NCBI GenBank assembly: GCA_947174735.1
Contig: CAMWKC010000157.1
Coordinates: 1-5,623 of the forward strand
Length of the DNA stretch: 5,623 nt
Direction: 5' to 3'
DNA from: an uncultured Porphyromonadaceae bacterium
GTDB lineage: Bacteria; Bacteroidota; Bacteroidia; Bacteroidales; Muribaculaceae
Below the pieces are notes generated by a model. It saw only the letters and a program-made list of their open reading frames with translations. It did not search any database and was not told where the DNA came from. Positions 1-5,623 of this stretch are shown here, piece after piece; within the stretch, counting starts at the first letter, position 1; every line of letters starts with the position of its first letter. The translations under genes and the position numbers were made by a program.

Positions 1-1
1 T

Positions 2-991
2 CTGGCTCGTGTAGATCTCTTTACATCCGACTGGGCTGAAGCCGGTCAGTATGCCGGTTATGTCATCTCTTCCGGACAGTATGAACTGTATCCTAACTTC
101 CTTGACATGTCGAAGCCTGAGATGAATAACCAGTACGAATCAGTTATGGCCATACAGTTCTCTTCTGCCAACACACCGAACCAGTACAATTACAACAACT
201 GTCTTAACTGTACATGGTCTGAAGGCAACCTCTACGGCAACGGTGACGATTTCTACTTAGCTTCGCAGAATCTTGTTAACGCCTTCCGTACCGACGAACA
301 GGGTCTGCCTTACTTCGATACCTTTAATGATGTCGATGTGCTCAGCGTGGATTACGAAGGTAACGTTGACCCGCGTCTTGACTTCACAGTAGGCCGTATA
401 GGTATGTACTGGCGCAGTTACATGTACAACGAGAAATGGTGTCGTAACCTTGAGATGTACGGACAGTACTCAGGCAAGAAACCTTATCCTTCACCTGATT
501 CTCCATACGTGGAGAAAGGTATTGTGCCTTGGGGTGCTTCTTCACTCAACTTCCAGCTCATACGTTATGCTGACGTACTGCTGATGCGTGCCGAAGCTCT
601 TATCGAGCAGAACACCGGTCTTGAAGAGGCCCGTCAGCTTATCAACGAGGTACGCGCTAAAGCTGCCCGTTCGGTAGATGGGTCGTACACTCCGATAGAC
701 TGTAATCCCAACGTGGCCAGCTATTTCGTAGGTCAGTATCCCGCTACAGGCTGGGACCAGAACTATGCCCGCAAGGCAGTGCGTATGGAGCGTCGTCTGG
801 AACTCGCTATGGAGGGTCTGCGCTGGTTCGACCTGCTGCGCTGGGGTAACGCCGTCGAAGTTGTCAATGCCTATTACGCTTCAGAGGTCAAGCATCATTC
901 ATACTACGAAGGTGCTAATCTGAGCGAAGATGAGCTTTACTTCCCGATTCCTATAAATCAGGTAGATAATGCCGGTGACTTGTATAAGTAA
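2..991 (+). CDS. SusD/RagB family outer-membrane glycan-binding protein, C-terminal part (5' end outside window)
   Basis: The frame is open from base 2, so the ATG at 107 is internal and the gene begins upstream. The 329 visible residues are roughly the last 60% of a family usually 500-600 residues long; the signal peptide and lipobox are not visible. The first residues (LARVDLFTSDWAEAGQYA) are the helical TPR-like SusD pattern. Family hallmarks follow: RYADVLLMRAEAL at 563-601, ERRLELAMEGLRWFDLLRWG at 788-847 and the closing YFPIP from 938. SusD proteins sit as a lid on the TonB-dependent transporter SusC, bind oligosaccharide at the cell surface and deliver it for import. The next gene starts 37 bases after the stop, which suggests one transcript. 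The neighbouring DUF4960 lipoprotein and GH32 enzyme point to fructan as ligand; that is inferred from context, since SusD sequence alone does not show specificity. The reading frame is intact. Confidence 0.95.
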   Translation: MARVDLFTSDWAEAGQYAGYVISSGQYELYPNFLDMSKPEMNNQYESVMAIQFSSANTPNQYNYNNCLNCTWSEGNLYGNGDDFYLASQNLVNAFRTDEQGLPYFDTFNDVDVLSVDYEGNVDPRLDFTVGRIGMYWRSYMYNEKWCRNLEMYGQYSGKKPYPSPDSPYVEKGIVPWGASSLNFQLIRYADVLLMRAEALIEQNTGLEEARQLINEVRAKAARSVDGSYTPIDCNPNVASYFVGQYPATGWDQNYARKAVRMERRLELAMEGLRWFDLLRWGNAVEVVNAYYASEVKHHSYYEGANLSEDELYFPIPINQVDNAGDLYK

Positions 992-1028
992 TCCATACCT
1001 AACATCAGATTCATACAAATAAACAGCG

Positions 1029-2495
1029 ATGAAAAAAATAAAATCATATAGCCTCGCCGTACTGGTGATGGCAATCTTCTCGATGCTGGGTGCATGTTCT
1101 GACTACACTCCCAGAGGTTACGAGGAAGTGAGTGGTCTTGAGACTGTGCGCGACCTCAAGGCATCGGTTGAAAACCGAGTCGTAACTCTGACATGGTCTC
1201 TGCCTTCGGCAAAGGACATAACAGGAGTAAGTGTGATGCGCGACGGCGACTTCCATAATGCTGTCACTCTTGAAGGTACGCCTACAACATACTCTGTAAA
1301 GGGTCAGCCGATGGATCAGACAGTACTTTACACTGTTAAAGTGCTCTATTCTGACAATCATGTATCGGAAGGTGTATCGGTTGATGCCACGGTTCCCTTC
1401 GAAGAACTTCCCGCAGCCAGCGGTGTCCGTTCGGATGTGTCCGGGCGTACTGTAACACTTCACTGGACTATGCCTTCGGCAGCCGGTATCACCGGTGTGC
1501 GTGTGCTCTGCAACGGCAGTCAGGTAGCACAGTTTGAAGGTGCTGTCACAAGTTGTGAGCTCAAGCAGCAGCCTATGGGTGAGGAATTAGTATATTCTGT
1601 TGAGGTTATCTATGATGACTTCTACACCGCCAAAGCCACAGCGGCCTCAGCCGTAGTAATAGAGAAAGTAGCTACCAAAGCTGCCTATCTGCTTCTGGCC
1701 GATTCACCTTCGCAGCTTCCCGATGATGATGAGCGTGCTGCAGCCGCGTGGTTTGCCACACTTCCTGAGGCTGAATTTGTGACTATTTCTCAGATAGCCT
1801 CTCTTGACCCTGAAGAATATACTGTACTTTGGATTGAGATAGATCGCGTTGATCTGGCATACGGTTGGGAGAATCTTCCCGACGGTGTCAGCTCGCCTGA
1901 AACTATAGCTGCTCTTAAAGCTTATACTGCCGCCGGTGGTAATCTCTATCTTTCCAACATGGCTACACAGCTGACAGTGCCATTAGGTATCGTGCCTGAC
2001 AATATGGCTCCGAGTATATTCGGTAACGGTAACGGCGGTAGCGGTGACGATGTATGGGTAATTAATCCGGTCCTCGGTGTTGACTTCAAGTATAACGGGG
2101 CACAGGGCTATTATGCCCGCACAGCTCACGCTATCTATAAGGACATCACTCTGGAAGATCCCAATGGTTACGGATATCTGACTGTGCCTCTTATCGGACC
2201 CGGTCAGCGTGAAGACCACAACTGTATGTGGGACTGCAACCTCTATGGCAACGGCGGTTATGCCGATGTTATCAAGAACTTCGAGGTTACAACCAATTCG
2301 CTTGTGCTCGCCACATGGGGTCATGTACGTGACCATTGTGTAGCCGGTCTTGTAGATTTCAATCCCAACAGTCAGCACGGCCGCTGCATAGCTAACGGTT
2401 TCGCTGCTTACGAATGGAATCAGAACTCCGGTACCAATCCTTATCAGCACAATGTAGAGCAGCTTACTCTTAATATTATTAATTATCTGAAGTAA
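1029..2495 (+). CDS. SusE-position surface glycan-binding lipoprotein with two beta-sandwich repeats and a DUF4960-like domain
   Basis: This 488-residue protein starts with MKKIK, a hydrophobic stretch and a lipobox MLGAC with the lipidated Cys at residue 23, followed by S-D-Y, so it is a lipoprotein probably exposed on the outer membrane. Residues about 38-122 and 128-210 are two similar Fn3/Ig-like beta-sandwich repeats. Residues about 218-488, beginning KAAYLLLADSPSQLPDDDE, resemble the DUF4960 domain of B. thetaiotaomicron BT1761, the levan-binding protein of its levan PUL; this was recognised by eye, not by a profile search. A Gly/Asn-rich loop (FGNGNGGSGDD, residues 331-341) could bind metal or be flexible. 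No catalytic motif is recognised, so a binding role is favoured. The start fits because the lipoprotein signal follows at once; the upstream bases are A-rich with no clear Shine-Dalgarno sequence. It lies between susD and the GH32 gene. Fructan binding is inferred from family and context. Confidence 0.9.
   Translation: MKKIKSYSLAVLVMAIFSMLGACSDYTPRGYEEVSGLETVRDLKASVENRVVTLTWSLPSAKDITGVSVMRDGDFHNAVTLEGTPTTYSVKGQPMDQTVLYTVKVLYSDNHVSEGVSVDATVPFEELPAASGVRSDVSGRTVTLHWTMPSAAGITGVRVLCNGSQVAQFEGAVTSCELKQQPMGEELVYSVEVIYDDFYTAKATAASAVVIEKVATKAAYLLLADSPSQLPDDDERAAAAWFATLPEAEFVTISQIASLDPEEYTVLWIEIDRVDLAYGWENLPDGVSSPETIAALKAYTAAGGNLYLSNMATQLTVPLGIVPDNMAPSIFGNGNGGSGDDVWVINPVLGVDFKYNGAQGYYARTAHAIYKDITLEDPNGYGYLTVPLIGPGQREDHNCMWDCNLYGNGGYADVIKNFEVTTNSLVLATWGHVRDHCVAGLVDFNPNSQHGRCIANGFAAYEWNQNSGTNPYQHNVEQLTLNIINYLK
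1140..1658 (+). repeat. Tandem protein-domain duplication inside the DUF4960 lipoprotein
   Basis: Two consecutive segments of about 83-85 residues align without large gaps. The first has VTLTWSLPSAKDITGVSVM, the second VTLHWTMPSAAGITGVRVL. Both continue to a QPM motif followed by VLYTVKVLY or LVYSVEVIY. The layout (TLxW, PSAxxITGVxV, then a final Y-x-V-x-V-x-Y strand) suits Fn3/Ig-like sandwiches, which often act as spacers lifting the ligand-binding domain off the membrane. DNA identity is low apart from short patches such as tgccttcggca, so the duplication is old. Confidence 0.75.
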
Positions 2496-2561
2496 GCGAC
2501 ACTTTTTGAGCGCATAGAGGATAATACAACAGGTACTTTTTTCGTTACTCTGTACAGACGT

Positions 2562-2604
2562 CATGGTCCCGGTGACAGCCTCAGGACTGTCGGTCGGGAC
2601 CATG
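2562..2604 (+). promoter_or_regulatory. Long intergenic hairpin
   Basis: A perfect 10-bp outer stem pairs catggtcccg (2562-2571) with cgggaccatg (2595-2604). Inside, after a small internal loop (gt against ggt), gacag (2574-2578) pairs with ctgtc (2587-2591) around an 8-base loop. Only a weak T content follows (ctcttatagtt), so a classic intrinsic terminator is doubtful. An attenuator, a 3'-end stabiliser for the upstream messages or a processing site is equally possible. The structure is directly visible; its function is inferred. Confidence 0.6.
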
Positions 2605-2648
2605 CTCTTATAGTTATCGACTTCCGTTCGTTTATCCGCGTAATATCA

Positions 2649-2669
2649 GTCTGGAAGACATATCCAGAC
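2649..2669 (+). promoter_or_regulatory. Short hairpin just upstream of the GH32 start
   Basis: gtctgga (2649-2655) pairs perfectly with tccagac (2663-2669) around a 7-base loop. It ends 32 bases before the ATG at 2702, so it would lie in the 5' leader of the GH32 message or between cistrons. No T-run follows, which argues against a terminator. It might be a DNA dyad bound by a regulator or an RNA leader element; nothing in the sequence decides between these. Confidence 0.45.
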
Positions 2670-2701
2670 ATTCAAAACAATAATTAGTAATCAACATCTC
2701 T

Positions 2702-5059
2702 ATGAAACAATATCTTTACCCCTCTTTGTCGCTTTTAGCAGCTCTCGTTGCAGGCGGAAGTGTACAGGCCGCTGTTGTGGCTCATTATCCTTTTGACCTT
2801 AAAAACGGTACTGTTATCGAAACTGTAAGCGGTAATGCCTGTGAAGTGGGTGGAAATTTCGTACCTGAAAATGTGGCCGGCGCTGTCGGACAGGCTCTTC
2901 GTCTTGACGGCTATACTACTACCGTACACGGACAACTTGATAAAGTGCTTGATCAGGCAGGTGATCTGACAGTGTCACTTTGGTGTGCTGTCGAGGCATA
3001 TCCTATTATCGGTATTGACCAGCAGACTACCGAACGTGTGGCCATAGTAGACTGTCTTGATACGGAAACTAAGTCAGGATTTGAATTTTCGCTCGGTATT
3101 CACGGCAAGTGGGGTGTGGAATTTTATGCCGGCGGCTGGCCGCTTACTATCGAAGCTGACCGTGTGCTGCCGCGTGGCGAATGGTGTCACATAGCTCTGA
3201 CTGTTAACTCGGCTGACCATAAAGCACGTCTTTATCTCAATGGTGAGTTGGTTGGAGAGAGCCGTTGTAACGGTACGGTTACTATCGGTGGTACCGATAT
3301 ACTGATGGGTTACGACCGTCAGGAGAAGAAGAGCGGTCCTTTCAGGCTTTCTTCTTTTTCAGGTATGCTTGATGACCTGACTATCTTCGATGAGGCTAAA
3401 GATGAAAGCTGGATTACCGCTCAGAAGGCCGAGAACAAGGCTGACTTTGTAGTGCCTGCCTCGCGCTTTGCTGATGATCTTCTGCGTCCGCGCTTTCACG
3501 GCATGCCTTCAGCCGGATGGACTAATGAAACTCACGGCATGACGTACAGTGACGGTCGTTATCATGTATTTTTTCAGAAGAATCCGCAGGGTCCATATAT
3601 GGCCCGGCTACATTGGGGACATATAAGCTCGGCTAACCTTTTCGATTGGCAGGAAGAGTCTATAGCTGTGGCTCCCGGTGAAAACTATGATATAAAAGGT
3701 TGCTGGTCAGGCAATGTCTTTACTGACGATGTTGTTAGCGGCGGCAAACCGGCCATTATCTATACCGCAGTCGATTATGCTCGTGCTACTATAGCTATGG
3801 CTACTCCTGAAGACGAGAGTCTGCTTAACTGGAATAAAAGCGCACTTAACCCGATAATCAACGGACGTCCTTCAGGACTTAGCGATGACTTCCGCGATCC
3901 GTATTTCTTCCGTAACGGAGATGATGCCTATATTATCGTAGGCAGTTCACGTAACGGTGTGGGTACTACGACACTGCACCGTTATAATGCCGCTTCAGGT
4001 TCGTGGAGCAACGACGGTGATGCTTTCTTCACAGGCAGTGATGCTGCTACCTGCGGTGTATTCTGGGAAATGCCGACTGTGACACGCATAGGTGACCGCT
4101 GGCTGTTTACCGCTACTCCGCTCAATACTTCCAAGGGTGTCCGTACTCTTTATTGGACAGGTGATATAGACGCACAGGGACATTTCGTGCCTGATTCCGA
4201 TTCGTCCGCACCGCGTATGGTGGAGATGATAAGCGAAGATGGTTACGGTTTGCTTTCTCCAACTATCTATCAGCACGACGGTAAGACTATTGTGCTTGGT
4301 ATTGTGCCGGATAAACTTCCCGGTGAGACTAATCACCGTCTTGGCTGGGCACATACTTATTCGCTGCCGCGTGAATGGAGTCTTGACTCAAATGGCAATC
4401 TTGTGCAACGTCCATACGAAGGTCTGAAGCAGATGCGTTCTACTTCTGCCAATCAATCGGTAGGAGAGATGTCTTTCAACGAACGTCATGCTTTTGATGC
4501 TGTATCAGGTCGCGCTGTTGAGGTACGTGCTACATTCGAAGCAGGATCGGCGCCGTTCGGGGTAAGTCTGTTCGGTAACGCACATGGTGAGGGAGTGATT
4601 TCGTTTAATCCCGCCACCCGTATGCTTACAGCCGATTTCTCTACTCTTAACCGTATCAGCAATGACAGTCATCTTTACAATGGTGTATACACTGCTATTC
4701 TGCCGGAGAACGTACTTGAAGGCGGTGAGGTGACGCTTGATGTTTACGCAGACCATTCGGTAGTTGATATTTTTATCAATGACCGTTGGGCGACTTCAAT
4801 ACGTGTGTTCCCAAATGATACTGATGCTGACGGCGTGGCTCTATGGTCATCTGGTGATGTTAAAGTCAAATCAGCTGAAGTATGGCGTCTGGAGTCTGAC
4901 GGTGGTGCCGGCATAAGCTCGGTTACTGCTTCACCGCTTGCTGACAACCGTATTATAGGTCTTGACGGCACTGTCTGGGGCCTCAGCTCTGAGGTTGATA
5001 CCACACTTCTTCCCAAAGGTGTCTACATCATTGACGGCAAAACCCGTGTCATAAAGTAA
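2702..5059 (+). CDS. Exported LamG-GH32 fructan hydrolase with a non-canonical nucleophile motif
   Basis: This 785-residue protein has a type I signal peptide (hydrophobic residues 8-17, likely cleavage after VQA at residue 23) and no lipobox Cys. Residues about 24-245 form a LamG/concanavalin-like sandwich, beginning VVAHYPFDL and ending near GMLDDLTIFDEA. The GH32 five-bladed propeller follows (about 260-560): FFQKNP (290-295), HWGHISS (304-310), CWSGNVF (334-340), FRDP (397-400, transition-state Asp399) and FWEMP (454-458, acid/base Glu456). The C-terminal GH32 sandwich covers about 570-730 (DVYADHSVVDIFIND). The nucleophile motif reads WTNETHG (273-279), with Glu276 where the family has Asp. 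A tail at about 735-785 resembles a degenerate type IX sorting domain. GH32 enzymes cleave beta-fructosides such as levan, inulin or sucrose; context favours fructan, but endo or exo action cannot be read here. The missing lipobox suggests a periplasmic place unless the tail directs secretion. It is the last gene of the operon and its frame is unbroken. Confidence 0.94.
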   Translation: MKQYLYPSLSLLAALVAGGSVQAAVVAHYPFDLKNGTVIETVSGNACEVGGNFVPENVAGAVGQALRLDGYTTTVHGQLDKVLDQAGDLTVSLWCAVEAYPIIGIDQQTTERVAIVDCLDTETKSGFEFSLGIHGKWGVEFYAGGWPLTIEADRVLPRGEWCHIALTVNSADHKARLYLNGELVGESRCNGTVTIGGTDILMGYDRQEKKSGPFRLSSFSGMLDDLTIFDEAKDESWITAQKAENKADFVVPASRFADDLLRPRFHGMPSAGWTNETHGMTYSDGRYHVFFQKNPQGPYMARLHWGHISSANLFDWQEESIAVAPGENYDIKGCWSGNVFTDDVVSGGKPAIIYTAVDYARATIAMATPEDESLLNWNKSALNPIINGRPSGLSDDFRDPYFFRNGDDAYIIVGSSRNGVGTTTLHRYNAASGSWSNDGDAFFTGSDAATCGVFWEMPTVTRIGDRWLFTATPLNTSKGVRTLYWTGDIDAQGHFVPDSDSSAPRMVEMISEDGYGLLSPTIYQHDGKTIVLGIVPDKLPGETNHRLGWAHTYSLPREWSLDSNGNLVQRPYEGLKQMRSTSANQSVGEMSFNERHAFDAVSGRAVEVRATFEAGSAPFGVSLFGNAHGEGVISFNPATRMLTADFSTLNRISNDSHLYNGVYTAILPENVLEGGEVTLDVYADHSVVDIFINDRWATSIRVFPNDTDADGVALWSSGDVKVKSAEVWRLESDGGAGISSVTASPLADNRIIGLDGTVWGLSSEVDTTLLPKGVYIIDGKTRVIK

Positions 5060-5097
5060 AAACTACTATCAGTAGCAATTAGTAAAAATAAAATAAT

Positions 5098-5138
5098 CAA
5101 GGCGCCTGTCCTCACGGATTGGCGCCTTGTGTGTTTTC
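5098..5138. terminator. Intrinsic terminator after the GH32 gene, probably bidirectional
   Basis: caaggcgcc (5098-5106) pairs perfectly with ggcgccttg (5121-5129), a GC-rich 9-bp stem. The 14-base loop can form a further tcc/gga pairing. On the plus strand tgtgttttcc follows; on the minus strand the stem is followed by attattttattttt, an even better T-run. It lies 38 bases after the GH32 stop, between convergent genes, so it can end both the operon and transcripts arriving from the minus-strand gene. A small 5-bp hairpin (ctact/agtag, 5063-5075) sits just before it. Confidence 0.85.
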
Positions 5139-5289
5139 CATAATACTTTCAACTAACCTAACATCATGAATCGAAAACCGTTGATTTCTCAAGTATCTCA
5201 AACGATTTTCTGTCTTTATAACATCGCAGACAATTAAATGGTTTTAAAACCATACAAAAAATTCATGCTGTGGTAGTTATTAAAATATT
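5139..5289. other. Intergenic region between convergent genes, no gene recognised
   Basis: AT-rich DNA between the terminator and the end of the minus-strand ATPase gene. The only plus-strand ORF starting with ATG that I noted (5166-5237, 23 codons, MNRKPLISQV...) has no supporting signal. The one clear structure is the palindrome at 5238-5253, listed separately. Confidence 0.6.
5238..5253. repeat. Perfect 16-base palindrome
   Basis: atggttttaaaaccat is its own reverse complement over all 16 bases, with no spacer. As RNA it could form only a weak 6-bp stem with a TTAA loop. Read on the minus strand it lies 36 bases after the ATPase stop codon and is followed by ttaattg, so it might be a poor terminator for that gene. 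As DNA it would suit a dimeric regulator. It may also be chance in AT-rich sequence. Confidence 0.5.
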
Positions 5290-5622
5290 TCAGTAGGTGA
5301 GGCCGAATAGGAAGAGGGGTATTATATTGCCATAGCAGTATTCGATATCATCTTTGACAATGTATCCTTGCTGGGCATCTTTGATTTGTTTCTGACCTTT
5401 ATTCTTACCGCCGATTTCAAATGTGTAATCGCCGATACGAAAATCGGAAATCTTTGAAGCGGTAACGTCATAGTCTACTCTCATCTGATTATAGAAGAAG
5501 GTTTCACGCAGATTGCCGATGTTAGGTTGATTACCGGAAAGAACGGTCATTAGGGTAGGATTATCAAGAAAGACTTTCTCTACCTTTCCTAATCCTCGCA
5601 TACCGCCTGTGTCATCACGTAG
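5290..5622 (-). CDS. DUF4143-family AAA ATPase, C-terminal fragment (5' end outside window)
   Basis: The minus-strand frame is open to the window edge (LRDDTGG precedes the internal Met at 5601), so this is the last 110 residues of a larger protein. The pattern VFLDNPTLMTVLSG, NIGNLRETFFYNQMR, VTASKISDF, YTFEIGGKNKGQKQI, YIVKDDIEYCYGNIIPLFL matches by memory the C-terminal DUF4143 part of the AAA ATPases (COG1373 type) found in many copies in gut Bacteroidales. The P-loop ATPase half would lie beyond base 5623. The cellular role of these proteins is poorly known. The D-F...F-E-I-G-G-K arrangement recalls the PD-(D/E)xK nuclease-like fold suggested for such C-termini, but that is inference. 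Composition is more AT-rich than the PUL genes (22 G/C in the 60 bases 5341-5400). It converges on the PUL and is probably functionally unrelated to it. Confidence 0.8.
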   Translation of the reverse strand, partial: LRDDTGGMRGLGKVEKVFLDNPTLMTVLSGNQPNIGNLRETFFYNQMRVDYDVTASKISDFRIGDYTFEIGGKNKGQKQIKDAQQGYIVKDDIEYCYGNIIPLFLFGLTY

Positions 5623-5623
5623 C

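Larger units (their letters stand above)
2496..2701 (+). other. 206-base gap between the lipoprotein and GH32 genes, with two hairpins
   Basis: No coding signal is seen here. The gap is much larger than the 37-base gap between the two upstream genes and holds two separate inverted repeats, listed individually. I looked for the Bacteroidales promoter consensus (TTTG, about 20 bases, TAnnTTTG) and found no convincing pair. The last 30 bases before the GH32 start are A/T-rich and unstructured (acaataattagtaatcaac), typical of Bacteroidota start regions without a strong Shine-Dalgarno. The stretch could be an internal leader, an RNA processing site or a partial terminator that sets the enzyme's level apart from the upstream binding proteins. 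Confidence 0.6.

Noticed and set aside
107..109. ATG at 107 as the start of the SusD-like gene
   Set aside because: The frame stays open to base 2 and the residues before the ATG fit the SusD helical region, so this Met is internal.
2501..2542. Possible Bacteroidales promoter (tttg at 2505-2508 and tactttttt near 2534)
   Set aside because: The spacing is about 25 bases instead of 19-21, and the second box lacks the final G, so the match is too weak to annotate.
1983..2603. Long minus-strand ORF overlapping the lipoprotein gene and the gap
   Set aside because: It lies mostly antisense to a well-supported gene, has no recognisable family pattern and no leader signal. Other antisense ORFs within 1044-5016 were dismissed for the same reason.
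4239..4427. Plus-strand ORF in another frame inside the GH32 gene
   Set aside because: It overlaps the GH32 coding sequence entirely and shows no motif; it is a frame shadow.
2702..5059. GH32 gene as a decayed pseudogene because of the altered nucleophile
   Set aside because: The frame is intact over 785 residues, the signal peptide and all other family motifs are kept, and there is no sign of decay.
5156..5166. 11-base match acctaacatca, also present at 997-1007 before the lipoprotein gene
   Set aside because: A single short match in AT-rich intergenic DNA with no further similarity around it; likely chance.
5166..5237. 23-codon ORF (MNRKPLISQV...) after the terminator
   Set aside because: Too short, with no hydrophobic leader, homology or promoter to support it; probably chance.

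Overview
The window looks like the downstream end of a Bacteroidales fructan polysaccharide-utilisation locus (PUL), followed by an unrelated gene on the opposite strand. The phylum call rests on a SusD family protein, a surface-lipoprotein leader ending in LGAC, genes without strong Shine-Dalgarno sequences, and a DUF4143-type ATPase of a kind common in gut Bacteroidales. A Muribaculaceae or Prevotella-like gut bacterium would fit, but no marker gene settles the genus.

Layout: (1) positions 2-991 hold the C-terminal part of a SusD-like glycan-binding protein whose start, and presumably its SusC partner, lie upstream of the window. (2) Positions 1029-2495 encode a lipoprotein with two tandem beta-sandwich repeats and a C-terminal domain resembling DUF4960, in the SusE-like surface glycan-binding protein position. 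(3) Positions 2496-2701 are a 206-base gap with two inverted repeats. (4) Positions 2702-5059 encode an exported LamG-GH32 fructan hydrolase. (5) A strong hairpin with T-rich flanks at 5098-5138 ends the operon and could work in both directions. (6) Positions 5139-5289 hold no convincing gene but contain a perfect 16-base palindrome. (7) The minus strand from 5622 to 5290 encodes the C-terminus of a DUF4143-family ATPase.

The order susD, DUF4960 lipoprotein, GH32 matches the levan PUL of Bacteroides thetaiotaomicron (BT1762-BT1761-BT1760). The inferred system captures fructan at the outer membrane with the SusD and DUF4960 proteins, cuts it with the GH32 enzyme, and imports it through the unseen SusC.

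The most notable observation is in the GH32 protein. The family's nucleophile motif, normally W-M-N-D-P-N-G, reads W-T-N-E-T-H-G, so Glu276 replaces the catalytic Asp. The RDP motif and the acid/base Glu are both kept. The enzyme also has a type I signal peptide instead of a lipobox, and a C-terminal tail resembling a degenerate type IX sorting domain. The rest of the window is ordinary PUL content.
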